Below are positions 1 through 14,300 of a stretch of 64,000 nt of DNA, one piece after another. A model generated the notes under the pieces. It did not search any database, had not been told where the DNA came from, and saw only the letters and a list, made by a program, of their open reading frames with translations. This DNA comes from Ahaetulla prasina. Its lineage: Eukaryota > Chordata > Lepidosauria > Squamata > Colubridae. Numbering within the stretch: position 1 is the stretch's first letter; each line of letters opens with the position of its first letter. The position numbers were made by a program, and so were the translations under genes. The stretch is taken from assembly GCF_028640845.1 (NCBI RefSeq), contig NC_080539.1:194813436-194877435 (forward strand), in the 5' to 3' direction.

Positions 1-893
1 TAAATCTGTTGGTTGCTCTTGTATTATTGCAATTAAAGCTGAAGTAGTCTTTAACAGGAAGGACATTACAATAGATGATTCTATGAGTTAAACTTAGGTC
101 TTGTCGAAGGCAACGGAGTTCCAAGTTTTCTAAGTCTAGGATTTCAAATCTGGTGGGATAAGGTATTTTGTTGTTTTCAGAGGAATGAAGAACTCTTCTC
201 GTAAAATATTTCTGGACACGCTCAATTGTATTGATGTCAGAGATGTGGTGAGGGTTCCAAACAGGTGAGCTGTATTCTAGAATTGGTCTAGCAAATGTTT
301 TATATGCTCTGGTTAGTAGTGTAGTGTTTTTGGAGAAGAAGCTATGCAAGATTAGGTTTACAACTCTTAGAGCCTTTTTTGCTATGTAGTTACAGTGGGC
401 TTTGGCACTTAGATCATTTGACATGAAAACTCCAAGGTCTTTAACGGGGTGGGGGTCATCTGTAAGGTAATGTCCATCAAGTATGTACTTAGTGTTTGGG
501 TTCTTTTTTCCAATATGTAAGACTGAGCATTTGCTGATTGAGATCTGGAGTTGCCAAGTTTTAGACCAAGTGGTTAGATGATCAAGGTCTTTTTGGATGA
601 TAGATGCATTGTCTGTGGTGTTAAATAGTTTGACATCGTCAGCAAAGAGAACACAATTACTTGTGATATGGTCACAAAGATCATTAATGTATAGTATGAA
701 GAGTGTTGGTCCAAGGACGCTGCCTTGAGAAACGCCACTCTTGACAGGAACAGGATTTGATAGAGCATTGCCAATTTTGACCACTTGTTGTCTGTTAGAC
801 AGAAAAGCAGATATCCATTTGTGAAGGGGTCCTGAAATGCCATAGGATTTTAGTTTTAGGAGAAGTTTATCGTGTACTACTGAGTCAAAAGCT
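1..893 (-). mobile_element. Non-LTR reverse transcriptase fragment, open reading frame
   Basis: From about 893 down to the window edge the minus strand is open for about 297 codons with no stop. Motifs in order: AFDSVVHDKLLLKL, SGVSQGSVLGPTLFILYIND (RT palm), CVLFADDVKLF (catalytic ADD), then DLGVFMSNDLSAKAHCNYIA and RPILEYSSPVWNP (thumb). It belongs to the Jockey-type group (CR1, L2, Rex1); I cannot fix the clade. The 5' side is cut off within the RT domain at 893. The 3' end runs out of the window. Confidence 0.85.
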
Positions 894-894
894 G

Positions 895-1650
895 TTTATT
901 GTTTATTGGAGAGTAGGTTGTTAGTTTCTAATATATAAAATATAGAGCTTCTTCCAGGTGACTATAGGGGTAGTCTTTATGATTTTTATTGTTTTATCCA
1001 AGTATAAAATATAAAGGAAAATGAAAATAGAAAATTAGGGGAAGGAAAAAGACTGGAAGGGAAGAAAATATGAGATACAAGGGGGGGGGAACATTGACTT
1101 CTGACTCTTTTTAGCACAGTACAGGATAACAACATTACAGCATCAACTTTTTACTTTTACACATTAGTATATACTAGCCATTTCTATAACAACTAATCTA
1201 TCTAATTGGCAAAACCAAAGTCAAAGTTTCATTTTTTTCATCACAAGCACAAAATCCACAAGTGATTTCCAAACAAAAAAACATAATTAAATATATTCTC
1301 CTCTCCCGATAAAGCAATCAATTTATCCATTTATGCTTTTTTCCCCTTGCTGTGGAAATACTTATATTTCTGTTTGCACTTAATAATCTTTATAAACTAC
1401 CACCATTTATAATAACAAAATTCATTGTATTCTTTCAGATTTTTTAACCTGAAAGGGAAAAATACTTTTCCCCAACCATTTTAAAACACTAAACTTTTCT
1501 TTAAAAAACATTTTTAAGATCAAAAAGTTCTAATACATCTTTTTGTTATCTTCCTCTTAACATACATACTTTAAAGTTCACTTTCAATCAGACCAATAAA
1601 ATTCCAATTAATTCCAATTAACACATGAAATAACTTTTAATTTAGCTATG
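895..1650. other. Intronic, nothing recognised
   Basis: AT-rich sequence with a short poly-G run near 1081. No exon, ORF or element was recognised. Confidence 0.5.
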
Positions 1651-1656
1651 ATATTA

Positions 1657-2042
1657 GCTATAATATTTGGATATTTGCCGTCAGCTAGGCAGTGTCGTCT
1701 GGCGACGCCCAGGGGAAGGGCCTTCTCTGTGGGGGCTCCCACCCTCTGGAACGAACTCCCCCCAGGACTCCGTCAACTTCCGGACCTCCGGACCTTCCGT
1801 CGCGAGCTCAAGACACATTTATTCATCTGTGCAGGACTGGCGTAGATTTTAAATTTTATAGGGGTTTTAAATTGGTCTTAATATTTATATTTCTAGTTTT
1901 AATAATTGGGCATTAGAATAAGTTTTTTAATGTTTATTTTAAATTGTATATAAGTGTTTTATATGCCTGTGAACCGCCCTGAGTCCTTCGGGAGATAGGG
2001 CGGTATATAAATATGAATAATAAATAAATAAATAAATAAATA
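1657..2042 (+). mobile_element. L2-type LINE, 3' end
   Basis: Encodes the C-terminal tail of the RT protein ([20 protein letters not shown], then [20 protein letters not shown], stop near 1845). An AT-rich 3' UTR follows, ending in the hairpin CCGCCCTGAGTCCTTCGGGA...AGGGCGG and an (AAAT)n tail. Heavily 5' truncated. The same tail occurs near 20640, 28190 and 50500. Confidence 0.8.
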
Positions 2043-2241
2043 AGGATGAAATTGTTCTTTATTTTTATAATTCCTGATGCTACTCCACAGAAAATATATT
2101 ATACAAACCAATGGATTAAATATTACCGTCTTTTCACCTGACAATAGCCATTGCAACCAAGGAGGAATATGAACAAAAAAAAGCACACAAAAAATCTCAT
2201 TGTACAGAAATTATTTTCCTTCCAGGCTGGATTTTACTTAC

Positions 2242-2362
2242 AAGGGGGATGGAATCGGATTGTAGCTATTTCCAGGTAACAGATTTGCTAGAATAGCCTT
2301 CATGGTGGATTTTTCTTTCACCTGACTATCCATAGAGCCCAGCAAATGCCCATCAAACACAT
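2242..2362 (-). CDS. PIKFYVE: PIKFYVE exon: last exon in window, before the kinase
   Basis: 121 nt. Encodes [20 protein letters not shown] and then [19 protein letters not shown]. In human the kinase-proximal region follows. Those exons would lie beyond position 1. Acceptor TATTGCAG, donor GTAAGTA. Confidence 0.96.
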
Positions 2363-5300
2363 CTGCAATAAAAAAGGAAGGTATAACTTTTAATATTGCT
2401 ACAGCTCCAAGATTTTTTTTAAATGCTCATTCTTGGAGTGTTACAGAGATAATTTGTTGTCTCAAATTGATAACTTCAATAATTTTGAAATATATTGCTG
2501 CTTCTGGAAAATGGTCAACCACCAAGCCACGTCCATAGAACCAGTAGTAACAAATTGTACATTTCACCACTGATTCAGAACCCTAAAATGTTAACAAATT
2601 CTGTAATGGGCAACACAACTTTAAGAAACCAGTTGGGGAATTCTGCTCCATCTGGTCTAATCAGAAATTTCTAGTCCAAAATGAAAAGGTAATAAAACCT
2701 AATCTGGTGTAGTAATTAAGATGCTGGGCCATCACTCTGCTAAACAAATAATTCCCTCAACACTGTCAGACTATTTACTGAATCTGCACTACTATTAATC
2801 GTTTCATAGTTCCCATCACCAATCTCTTTCCACTTATGACTGTATGACTATAACTTGTTGCTGGCAATCCTTATGATTTATATTGATATATTGATCATCA
2901 ATTGTGTTGTAAATGTTGTACCTTGATGAACGTATCTTTTCTTTTATGTACACTGAGAGCATATGCACCAAGACAAATTCCTTGTGTGTCCAATCACACT
3001 TGGCCAATAAAAAATTCTATTCTATTCTATTCTATTCTAAACCAGAAGGCTAAACCAGAAGGCCAAGAGTTCTCATCCTCCTTTAAGCTCAAAAGCTAGA
3101 TGGGTAAATTTGGGCCAGTCATTGTCTCTCAGCCCAACCCACATCACAGAACAGTGGTGGGAGTTGTCATAGGAAAAATAAAAGACAAGATCATTAAGTA
3201 CACTGCATGGGGGCAAAGTTCTGAAGAGTTCTTGGTTTCTTCATATTCTCTTCTTTTTAATTATAAATTCAATACTGATAGATAATTCAAAAAGAAACCT
3301 TTTGCTTTAATAGTGCATGATCCTCACTGTATTATCATTATAGTGTTCAGGGCCCATATCAACTATACTTCTGAATGCAACCCTGTAATTTGAGTCTATA
3401 TTTCTAAATTCTTTAGAGCAAATGAAGGAACTAAGACCAGGAAAGAGAAATTTCCCAAGGTTATCTAGTAAGTTCAGCAGAAAAATTAATGTGATTTTTT
3501 TTAATCAAATCACCTTATATGTATTTTGAACAATAAACCAATGTGGAATTTCTTATAATGTCATTCTAGCCAGATAGTTTTGAAAGCAACAAGTATAATA
3601 AGATTTAAACTAAACCAGACATCCAAGGCAGCCTAGACCTTCACAGAAGGAAGAGAGAGAAAGACCCCGCTGATACCTTCTGAGCTGCCCGTTGTATCTG
3701 GATCAGAGAGAACATTGGCAAACGTGGACCCTCCTGTCAACTGGTCGGATACAACCTCTGGAGGAGTAGGAAGCTGGAGTAGAGAAGAACTGGTGGAACT
3801 CTGGCTGGACAGAGTAGTCAAGAAACGATCTTCTGTGGAGGAAATATACAGACATTGGAGAATTCTTAGAATGCCTTCAAGATAAGGTATGTGTGCTTTA
3901 AGCAATTACCAAAAAGGTTTTAGCACAGATTGAAAAAAGATAAATGGATACTAGGACAAGCACTCTTTAGCATTTACACTCTATGAAAACCAGGTCAGAT
4001 TTTTTTCCCTAATTTTTCAAATATTTCAACATAAATATTAATATTAGATTTTCTTAAGCTGCAAGTTCCATATAGAAAACGGAAAAACTGCAAACATACA
4101 AGCTAAACATACAATGACACATCTTCTTAAATATGCAGCATACCTTTTTCACCATTCTGAAGAGCTGGAGAAACATTGCGAGGAGATGCATCCATCGAAC
4201 TGATCTGTAGAACAAAGAGTTACTTCTTCCTTATTGAGAATTTTTCTTCCAAATCAACACTATTTTGCTAAAAAAAAACCAAACCACTCCTTCTCATTGC
4301 ACACAAACATGAAAACATGTAATCTCCTGAAAGAGAGAAATGGACAAAACTTTTCTTCTTGGTATTTCTCTAGAACAAGTGAAGTACCCCTCATTTTAAG
4401 AAATATAATTGGATGTTCATCTCCATTTAATGAAAAAGAACAACAGTTGTCAGAGAAACTGTGGCACTGTAATACTGTGACCTATGAGATCTGTAGTTGA
4501 TCTGTAATATTTAAAGTCCTGTTAATAAATACTTTGCTTAAATGAACAATCTATACAATAAATATACTGTGTTATACTTTAACTGAACACATTACACTGG
4601 ATGAGATATGTGTGTTTAAACATCAACCTAGGGACAGATGCTATAACAATAACCTGTAGAATTTCCTAGTAGAGTCTAGAATTCATTATTATCTTAATGA
4701 GCCAAGCATTCAATCCTGAGGCTACAAAGCAATTCCAAACCAAGAAATGCCATTTAGTGCTTAATAGTCTGTAATTTTTTGTCAGAATGAAACATCTTAC
4801 TTTTTCCAAATAAAATTTGCCCCAAAAAATCCATTTTCACATCATCTATCCACGGAACACTGTTGTTTTTTTTAAATTTATTTACATTTATATCCCGCCC
4901 TTCTCTGAAGACTCAGGGCGGCTTACAGTGTATAAGGCAATAGTCTCATTCTATTTGTATATTTACAAAGTCAATTTATTGCCCCCCCCAACAATCTGGG
5001 TCCTCATTTTACCTACCTTATAAACCTTGGGTCAACCTTGGGCCGGGCTTGAACCTGCAGTAATTGCAGGCTACTGTGTTCTAATAACAGGCTCCTTACA
5101 GCCTGAGCTATCCACGGCCAATAGCATCTTGATGAACATGGATATCAGACAACGCAAGAAGGGCCTACAAATCATTCACCATTATTCTAAATATTTTGCA
5201 ATCTCCTGAAGTATAGAATGACTTGCCCTTGTGATGAATGACTGTTCTTGGAATCAATGAAGTTTCATTTTCTTTATTTGTAACCTGATTGTGCACTGAT

Positions 5301-8300
5301 GGAGGTCAAAGATTTTGGAAATGGTTTTGTAGTCCTTTTCAGACTCATGTCTGCAAAAATCTCTTTTGATCTTTCAACATATCTACGTTATAAAGAGCAA
5401 ACCCTGACTGTGGAAACCATATTTTTTTAATAGCGAAAGCCCTCTAAATAGAGAGAGCAGAGGTGATCGTTATCTCACCAATTAGAATATTTTACTTAAC
5501 TTACTGCCTTCATTACCCTAAGGTTTCCTCATTTGTTTTCTAATAAACATAGGAAGTTTTGGCTTAATACATTAATGAAGATACGGAAACTACATTGTTT
5601 TATATTATTTATATTGTTTTAACAGCAATTTCTATTAATAAGACTGAGATGAAGCTCTGATCACACCATAGATCAGTATTGTAGAATTTCAAATAGTTCT
5701 AAAGCATTCTCAAACTTTTTCTTACCTAAGTAGCTTTCTGCAGCAGAAATCCAAAGTCACGCAACCGCCATGTACTCTCTGCTGCCATTTGGCAATTTGT
5801 AAAAAGCATTGCAGGTGTTTCACAATTTCCTTCTGTATGTAGGAGGAGTTCAACAGAACCTAACTTTATTCTAAATTTATTTATGCTAATTTGTGCACTT
5901 AGAAACAGGTGCTTTCTGAAATAGTAATACAGGGATGCTTTTTCAGGCACTACAATATTTAAATATTTAAATGAATAGTATTTTATTTGCAAAGAGAAAA
6001 TGGTATTTGTACTGTTTACTTCTACTTACAGCTGCATTTTAAATATATAATCAAAATTATCAAAATCCATTACCTTATTCTCTTCACCTTGCCTTAATCT
6101 CCCAGGACTCGGTGGCACTGAGGGGCGCTTCCTCCCTTTTTCTTGTTGGAAGAGATCTTGCAGTCTATAACAGATTTCATATTATCATATGATATTTTGA
6201 TATATCTAATGCCAAAAAAATTGTATTAGCAAGGAACCAATTTTTCCCTGAGATATGTAAACCATTTAGAAAACAAATCTTATGAAAACAAACAAGCCTT
6301 TTATTTGGAGTTCATTCAAGTCATATTTATTAGATTGTTAATTGAAAACTGCACTGAACTGACAATATAGTCCTTTTATATTCTGCAGTCAATGCAGCCT
6401 ATTCAGAATATGCCAAATGTCTGATAAATGCATACTTTATGCTATCAGTATCTATTTTTAATAAAGAAATCCAATGATGATTCATAACCAACTATCTGGA
6501 AAAAGAATAACCAGTAGGGGGGAAAAAAACAATACTTAATTTTCCACTTGAGGAAGCACTCCTTTTCTTACCTGTTATTCCATGCTTGCAACATCTCACA
6601 GAGACTTTGCTTTTTGGCTATTAAAGATTCAGAAATTGAATGCAGCTGCTGAGGTGTGTCAAGTGAAGAAGAAAGCATCCTTGCTTGGATTTTCTCTATC
6701 CAGTTTCTAAATTCCACTTCCTCCATCTATCAAAGAAAAAAAACAAAAAGCCCACACTGACTTTTCTCAGATGGAAGTTGCTATTCCTATCCTACACTAT
6801 CTTCCAGGGGGCTTCCAAACATCAATCAAATATTCATAGCTTATTACTTTAAAAGATACCTATTTCTGCAGAATCCTTAGTAGGAACAAAAGCTACGTTT
6901 TGAGCAGCATGGTAACAACTGATGACTTTTACTTACATACTACAGTTTCAACTCAGCTCTGTCCACACTACTTTCCAATTACTGAAAACTGGATTGATGT
7001 TGGATTCAAAATAATTATCACCTTAAGCGCATAACTGCTTTTAATTCCTATAAACATGCAGTGCATTATACCTCCTTTTGGGCAAAGAGATCTTCCATCT
7101 TTTCCTCCCTTGTTTTGCTGAATGTGTCTGTTTTCAAAGAAGTGAGGCGCTCATCAACAGCAATATACACCTGAGATATTCTGCAACAACAATAGGCATA
7201 CTCTGAATCCAAACTCGAAATCATTCAGAAGTTCAATTCTTAAAAGCTCTCCTTAAGAATTTTATCCAATATACTGCAAGTTGCAGTTTTTCAGAGAAAC
7301 TAACCTAATTGTCTATATTAGGCCGAGAAACACTTAACAAGTATAATATTCATATTATTCATTTGTTCAACGAATGTTCAGAGGGAACACATACAGTAGC
7401 TTAAATCATAAAATAAACAAGAATACAAAAGTTAAGGTCCAAAAGATTATTACTGTTTGCTAACACGTTCAACTGATTTGAATGTATATGTTAATCAATA
7501 TTATTAGAAAATTCCAAATTGTAACTTGTTCAGGCAAAAGGGAGTTCTTCCATTTCTATCCAGAAGCACAATACAAGTAGAAAAACGTTAGAAAAACTCT
7601 ACAGAAAACATTGTGAATTTCAAGGGAAAAAATACAATTTTATATTTTAGTTTTGAGACCATGGGGTGATCATCATGCTTTATCCATTGTCTGCTGCATA
7701 TAGCATTAAGTGCAAATACAGTTACTTGCTATCCTTTAACACTGAGGCAATGCAGGAACCATAACACAAACTTCAAATGGGACATACTGGGCTGGGGTGG
7801 GGATGTAAACCTACTTCTGAGAAAAGTCTTTCAGATCTTGAAGCATGGTAATCTTTAGTGGTAGTTGACGTTTGATGTAGATCTTAGGATGAGGGACACA
7901 TACCTCCAGTAACCGTATAGCAGAATAACTAGGAAGAGAACAAAACACAACATTGAGATATAAGACCTGCAAACATCATGTCATGTGAATGGTAAATAAA
8001 TTTTAATATTAGTGACAGAACTGACCACACTTAATTCAGCATGCTTTTAAGATGCTAGAAATGTCTACATAAATAAAGTTATTTAAAACCTGTAAAACAT
8101 ACGCAATGATGATATTGGACAGACAGTATCTAAAAAGATATGCTTTGTTACAAAAAAATGGTAATTGAGTTTTTACCTGAAAGATGCCACCATCTGATTG
8201 TAGGAAAAATACTGGTGGTAGTCATGATGTATGGAGTGGCCACATGGTTCAGCATTGGCTCTTCGGGTGTATTGATAGCCATAAAAGCGGAGTTCAAGGT

Positions 8301-11300
8301 ATTTGGCAAAGGACATAGACCATGAATCATTGGAAAGTGGAACCACAGGTGTTACCTAGAAGAGTTACTGTGATTTTATATCCAGGAAACTCCTGACTTG
8401 CCCCCAGATCCACTCAAACCAATTTGATTTTGCATTTCAGTAATTCTTGAATGTGACAAAGGCAAACAAGCATACAGTTTATCTTAAATTTATGCTGGCA
8501 GCTGTGAAGAAAACATTAGAAGTAGGCTATATTCAGATGGGGAGTTTATTTATATAGAAGAAAGAAATGAAACTATTGACTTAATCTGTCATATAGAGCC
8601 TTTTTAAAGGCAAATAGCTTAAGCTAATGGCAAGCTTTCTCGCCCACTTGGTAACTCAACAGTCTCCTGCTCATAACAACCACAATTGTTATTCCCCAAA
8701 GAGCTCCCTTGCATAAGAGCAGATTTTCCAAACTGATGCCTTCCTGATAGGCTGGACTTTAAATGAGATTTGGAGCTCAAGCATGTCTGGAGAAGGCTAT
8801 ATGGAGGATGTTGCTATAGAGCATAAGGTTTGCATTGGAAAATTATTGGACTAAATCTCTCCATTATTTCACTGCTTGTTCCTAGAGGGGCTATTCTTCC
8901 TCCATCTTAGTCTGTAATCTGGAAATAATAATTGTTGATAAGAAAGACAAAAAGTCTGGACAGTGGACATTGTAGTACCTGGAGGCAGCAGAACGGAAGA
9001 AAAAGAACTGGAGAAAATCACAAAATACAAAGACCTGCAATAGAAGTAGAACGGCTATGGCAAAAGAAAGCAAAGACAGTACTAATAGTAATAGGTGCCT
9101 TGGGTACAATCCCAAAACAAATTGAAGGAACACTTGAACACCATCAGCACTGACAAACTCATCATCAGCAATTGCAAAAGGCAGCTTTACTTGGAACACC
9201 TAATATCCTGCAATGATACCTTTACCAGCATTAAAGGATCTCTGCCTATCCCAGGTCCTTGGAAAGGACTCAATAGGTGGATAAAAATGCCCCCACCTAG
9301 TCTAAACATCTAGCTGATTGTGCAACCAATAATAACAATAATGTCTGTTTTAAGAACTAGGTGACATAATATCTTTGCATTCAATGAGATCACTGTAGGA
9401 AAACAAAGCACCACTGTTTTAATATTCAGATTTTCTAACTGCATTTTATTTTTGGATGGATTTTTTAAAATGAAATTTTATGAAACTAAATGCCCTTCAA
9501 CATTATTCATAAAATGCAAAAAGCAGGAGGGCTGAGGTTTTGTTTGATTTTAAAAGAGCATATTCTATATATTATGAATAAACCCAAGTTTAATGTAATT
9601 ATTTGTCTTGTACAAATCTAGAAATACCTTTTAGAGAAGAATTAATGCCCTGAAAGTGGCATTGTTGTGCATTCAAAATGGACTTTTCCTCTCTCCACTA
9701 TCCTCAATTTTGTGCCTCTTGCAAATTTGCAAGAATTTGAATTCCAACATGAACTACCTGACTCTAGAAAAAGACAACTGGGATCTCCTCTTACCTGCTT
9801 GCATAGTCTACACCAGGAGTAAGTGAGAATTGTATGCTGATAGCCGGGCACTGGAGAGTCCAATTCTTTCAATATTATCTGTACACAGCCTTGTCCATGG
9901 ACAAAGCGACGGATGTGGTGCACCATTGGTGTTTCACAGAACATATTTGGGCACTGGTAGGAGGGCCTTCAAGCAATAAAGAATAATTGTGAAAAGTTTA
10001 GTTCTTTTGATCTGATGTTCTATAGCAATGGTTCTTAAATCATCACATCCTTCATTCACTCATCACTTCATTCATCACTGCTCACAATCTCCATCAGCAC
10101 AATGAATCCTGTTCATTGCTAGTCAGTTGGACAGCATAGAGCCCACTTAAGCCTCATGGTTAATAAATATTTAATTTTGCATTACAATGCTTGATGTTGA
10201 GCCTTTTGAAATTGAGAGGTTGGGAAGGCATACAAAAATGAAAGCTCTTCACTGAAAAAGAAGAACTTCCATGCTTTTAAAGATGAAAAAAGAGGAGTGT
10301 TTGTTTAATGGGAGGGAGGTTTCCTGCATTTTCCAAATATTTATTTAGTAGTCCATGATCACAGAAAGTTTGAGAAATCCTGCTCTATTTTACTCCTTCT
10401 AAGGAAATGAATGGTTAACTTGCTATTATCATGGCATGGAACATCCACGTCTTGTGTTATATTTCCTCATTTTCATGCTACAGGTAGTTCTGGATATACA
10501 ACCAGTCATTTAGCAACTGTTAAAACAGACCCCGAAAAAACTGTTAAAACAGACCCCGAAAAAAGGACTTAGGACCCAGATTCATTCTGATGTCCAGCCC
10601 CCCTTTGCAGTCACAAAACTGCATTTTGGAAACTCAGCAACCAGTCTGCATTTATGGTGGTTTGCCATATCCTACAGTCATGTGACCAAAATTTACATTC
10701 CCCCCCCCCAGAAAGCTGCATTTACTTCCAGTTTCTGGGGGAAAACAGCTCATAGCAAACAATAGATTTGCTTAATAACTGCTGCATTCACTCTGTGATC
10801 ACCAAATTTGCTTTACATACATCACGTTCACTCAACAATTGCCACAAAGAGGTTGCAAAATTAGGTGCAGTCACATGATGAGCTGCTTATTAACTACCAC
10901 GACTTATGACTGAAATTGCGGGCTCAATTATGGTCGCAAATCAAGGACTACCTGTACATCTCTGCAATCTCCTCCTTACTATTTCTTTTTAAATTTCCCC
11001 CAATAAACTGATATTTTACACTACCCTGCTATAGTTATAATTTATTTCCATGTCTTTGAATAGTACCTGAAATAGTTCAAGTTCTACAATCTGCAATACA
11101 ACAGCAATAATTTTTAAAAATCCATGAATATAAACTGCAGATCATTATTTAAATCAGAACATAAGCATTATTTTTTTAAAACTTAAAGGATGTTCATTTT
11201 GGACTTCACACTATATCAGTGTAAGCGTCCATATTTCTCAATAACATTTGTTCAAACAGCAAGGATGCCTAAACTTTATTAAAGTTTGTATTTTGTTTTT

Positions 11301-14300
11301 GTTTCAACTGGTGATGTTAAAAATTGATCCACAAATCTTTTATATATTTATAAAGCACATATGTTACTACTGAGCTATGGATCTTCCTAGGTAACATAAG
11401 CCTGGGGAATAACTACTGGCTGAAAATCTAACTCTTTCAAATTATAGTGATCCCTCTAGTTTTTATAGACAATTTTCCTTTCTCCCTGGAAACAGCAAGT
11501 TGGCATTATAAGTTTTTTGTGCTTCTGTTCCTAATTTCTTTAGGGTATAACCAAACAGCTGCTCACCCAAAGAATAAGGGACATGGAATTTCATGCCAAA
11601 GTTAATAGGTCAAAATATAAATGCAAATTAAAAAAAAAATGGCAGAAATTGGATAAATTTATGTACTTGGGAACCAGCAAGATTCCAACAAAATTTAACT
11701 TTCCCCAAGTGGAGAATAGCATTTCTCAGAGCCAGGTGTAACCTATTACCATCTGCAATGCTGCAAGGGATATATTTTGCAAAATTTCATTAACTGATCA
11801 CAGCATCCCATGGATCAAAACTATTTCACATGTATTATTACATTGTAAATTCTACAGGCATATCAGATCCCTTTATATTTTGCTCCTAATATGTATCTTT
11901 CAGGAAGGCCAGACAGTTTTTTATGTGAACCATCTTTTTGATTTGAAACCTTTTATTTTTTCTGCAGTAGCCAAATTCTGTCTTGTTGCAATGAAATTAA
12001 GACATAACTGGTAATAGAAATAGCCACTTCTGTTCATCCCTTCAGTGTTAATACATATTTGCTTTATCTGATATTAGGTGAGTCACAGACTTTAGATTTA
12101 CACTTGCATAGGTGCTATTATGGTAGCATATGTGACATTTTTATTATAGAGAGTCTATGTTTTCTTAGTATTTTAATCTCATCATTTAATTTTATTTTTA
12201 TACTGTATATTTTCAAATTTTGCTGGTCACTGACTGAATAAACAGTATTTCTTTCTCTCTAATTTCTTTCTTTTACTAGGAACATGATAAAATAGTCATA
12301 TTTATCTTTCTAATAAAAATCCAGATTGATGAAGCAAATTAAATAAAAAACACTCCCAGTAACTATCACTACTACATCAATATGAACTGTGCTACTGCAT
12401 CAGAAATATACCATGTCTGGAATGAAATGCTTTCATAAAATGCTATGAAAAAATCCCCTAAATAATACTGAGCCTATTTTCATAATAATTTAAAATCAAA
12501 TATTCTTACCTGAAACAATACCTTTCTAGAAATACTCCTAAGGTGAGATCATTCTTCCCATAGAACTCCATTACTACCATCCTAAAAAAACAGAAACCAA
12601 GACAGTTACCTTTAAAATAATTGGAATTATTGGACATTTCCTGCATGCAAGAGGCCTATATTGTTTTACCAAATGTCAAAGAAAAAAATGTGGCTCTACA
12701 GAATTTAACTGATTTCTAATTCATTATCAACATTACTCTCTTGACCTTAGACAAATACTGCTGCTCTCTTGCTTCTTTGCAATGTAAACATAATAAAACG
12801 AACAAAACAAAATAAATAGTCAAGAGTTGTGAGATTACAGCAAGATATAAATTCAGTTATTCCATCAATATCCTACAGACAAACGCAGCTGCTGCTGCAT
12901 ATTTTATGATTTGGAAGATAGAAGCAACAAACTGCATCACTAAATCACTGAATACTACATTCAGTTTTGGTCGCTGCGATGTAAAAAAGATGCTGAGACT
13001 CTAGAAAGAGTGCAGAGAAGAGCAACAAAGATGATCAGGGTACTGGAGGCTAAAACATATGAAGAACGGTTGCAAGAACTGGGTGTGCCTAGTTTAATAA
13101 AAAGAAGGACTAGGGGAGACATGATAGCTGTGTTCCAATATCTCAGGGGCTGCCACAAAGAAGCGGAAGTCGGGCTGTTCTCCAAAGCACCTGAGGGTAG
13201 AACAAGAAGCAATGGGTGGAAACTGATCAAGGAAAGAAGCAACTTAGAACTAAGGAGAAATTTCCTGACAGTTAGAACAATTAATAAGTGGAACGACTTG
13301 CCTGCAGAAGCTGTGAATGCTCCAACACTGGAAATTTTTAAGAAAATGTTGGATAACCATCTGTCTGATATGGTGTAGGGTTTCCTGCCTGGGCAGGGGT
13401 TGGACTAGAAGGCCTCCAAGGTCCCTTCCAACTCTGTTGTTATTATATTATACTAAAACTGCATGTTATACTGCATACTGCATGATCTGCCATTCATTCA
13501 ACACAAATGGCCTAGGGTCCATAAGGATCTAAGCAGTTGGTAAATAAAATAAATAGTGAAAAGAATGCCGGATACTGCAAGGTATGAGTTCAACAAAATG
13601 CTAATATATATTTTAGGTTACACAAAAATATGTCTGTATCCTAGAAAGAATTTCAAATTATAGTGATCCCTCTAGTTTTTATAGACAATTTTCCTTTCTC
13701 CCTGGAAACAGCAAGTTGGCATTATAAGTTTTTTGTGCTTCTGTTCCTAATTTCTTTAGGGTATAACCAAACAGCTGCTCACCCAAAGAATAAGGGACAT
13801 GGAATTTCATGCCAAAGTTAATAGGTCAAAATATAAATGCAAATTTAAAAAAAATATGGCAGAAATTGGATAAATTTATGTACTTGGGAACCAGCAAGAT
13901 TCCAACAAAATTTAACTTTCCCCAAGTGGAGAATAGCATTTCTCAGAGCCAGGTGTAACCTATTACCATCTGCAATGCTGCAAGGGATATATTTTGCAAA
14001 ATTTCATTAACTGATCACAGCATCCCATGGATCAAAACTATTTCACATGTATTATTACATTGTAAATTCTACAGGCATATCAGATCCCTTTATATTTTGC
14101 TCTTAATATGTATCTTTCAGGAAGGCCAGACAGTTTTTTATGTGAACCATCTTTTTGATTTGAAACCTTTTATTTTTTCTGCAGTAGCCAAATTCTGTCT
14201 TGTTGCAATGAAATTAAGACATAACTGGTAATAGAAATAGCCACTTCTGTTCATCCCTTCAGTGTTAATACATATTTGCTTTATCTGATATTAGGTGAGT

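Larger units (their letters stand above)
11435..13650. repeat. Tandem duplication, unit A (about 2,216 bp)
   Basis: Starts TTTCAAATTATAGTG and ends CTAGAAAGAA. It contains one 72-nt PIKFYVE exon and a CR1 3' fragment. Nearly identical to 13651-15867. The differences I saw are an A/T-run indel near 11630, C/T at about 11884 vs 14102, and C/T at about 13310 vs 15527. Confidence 0.95.
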
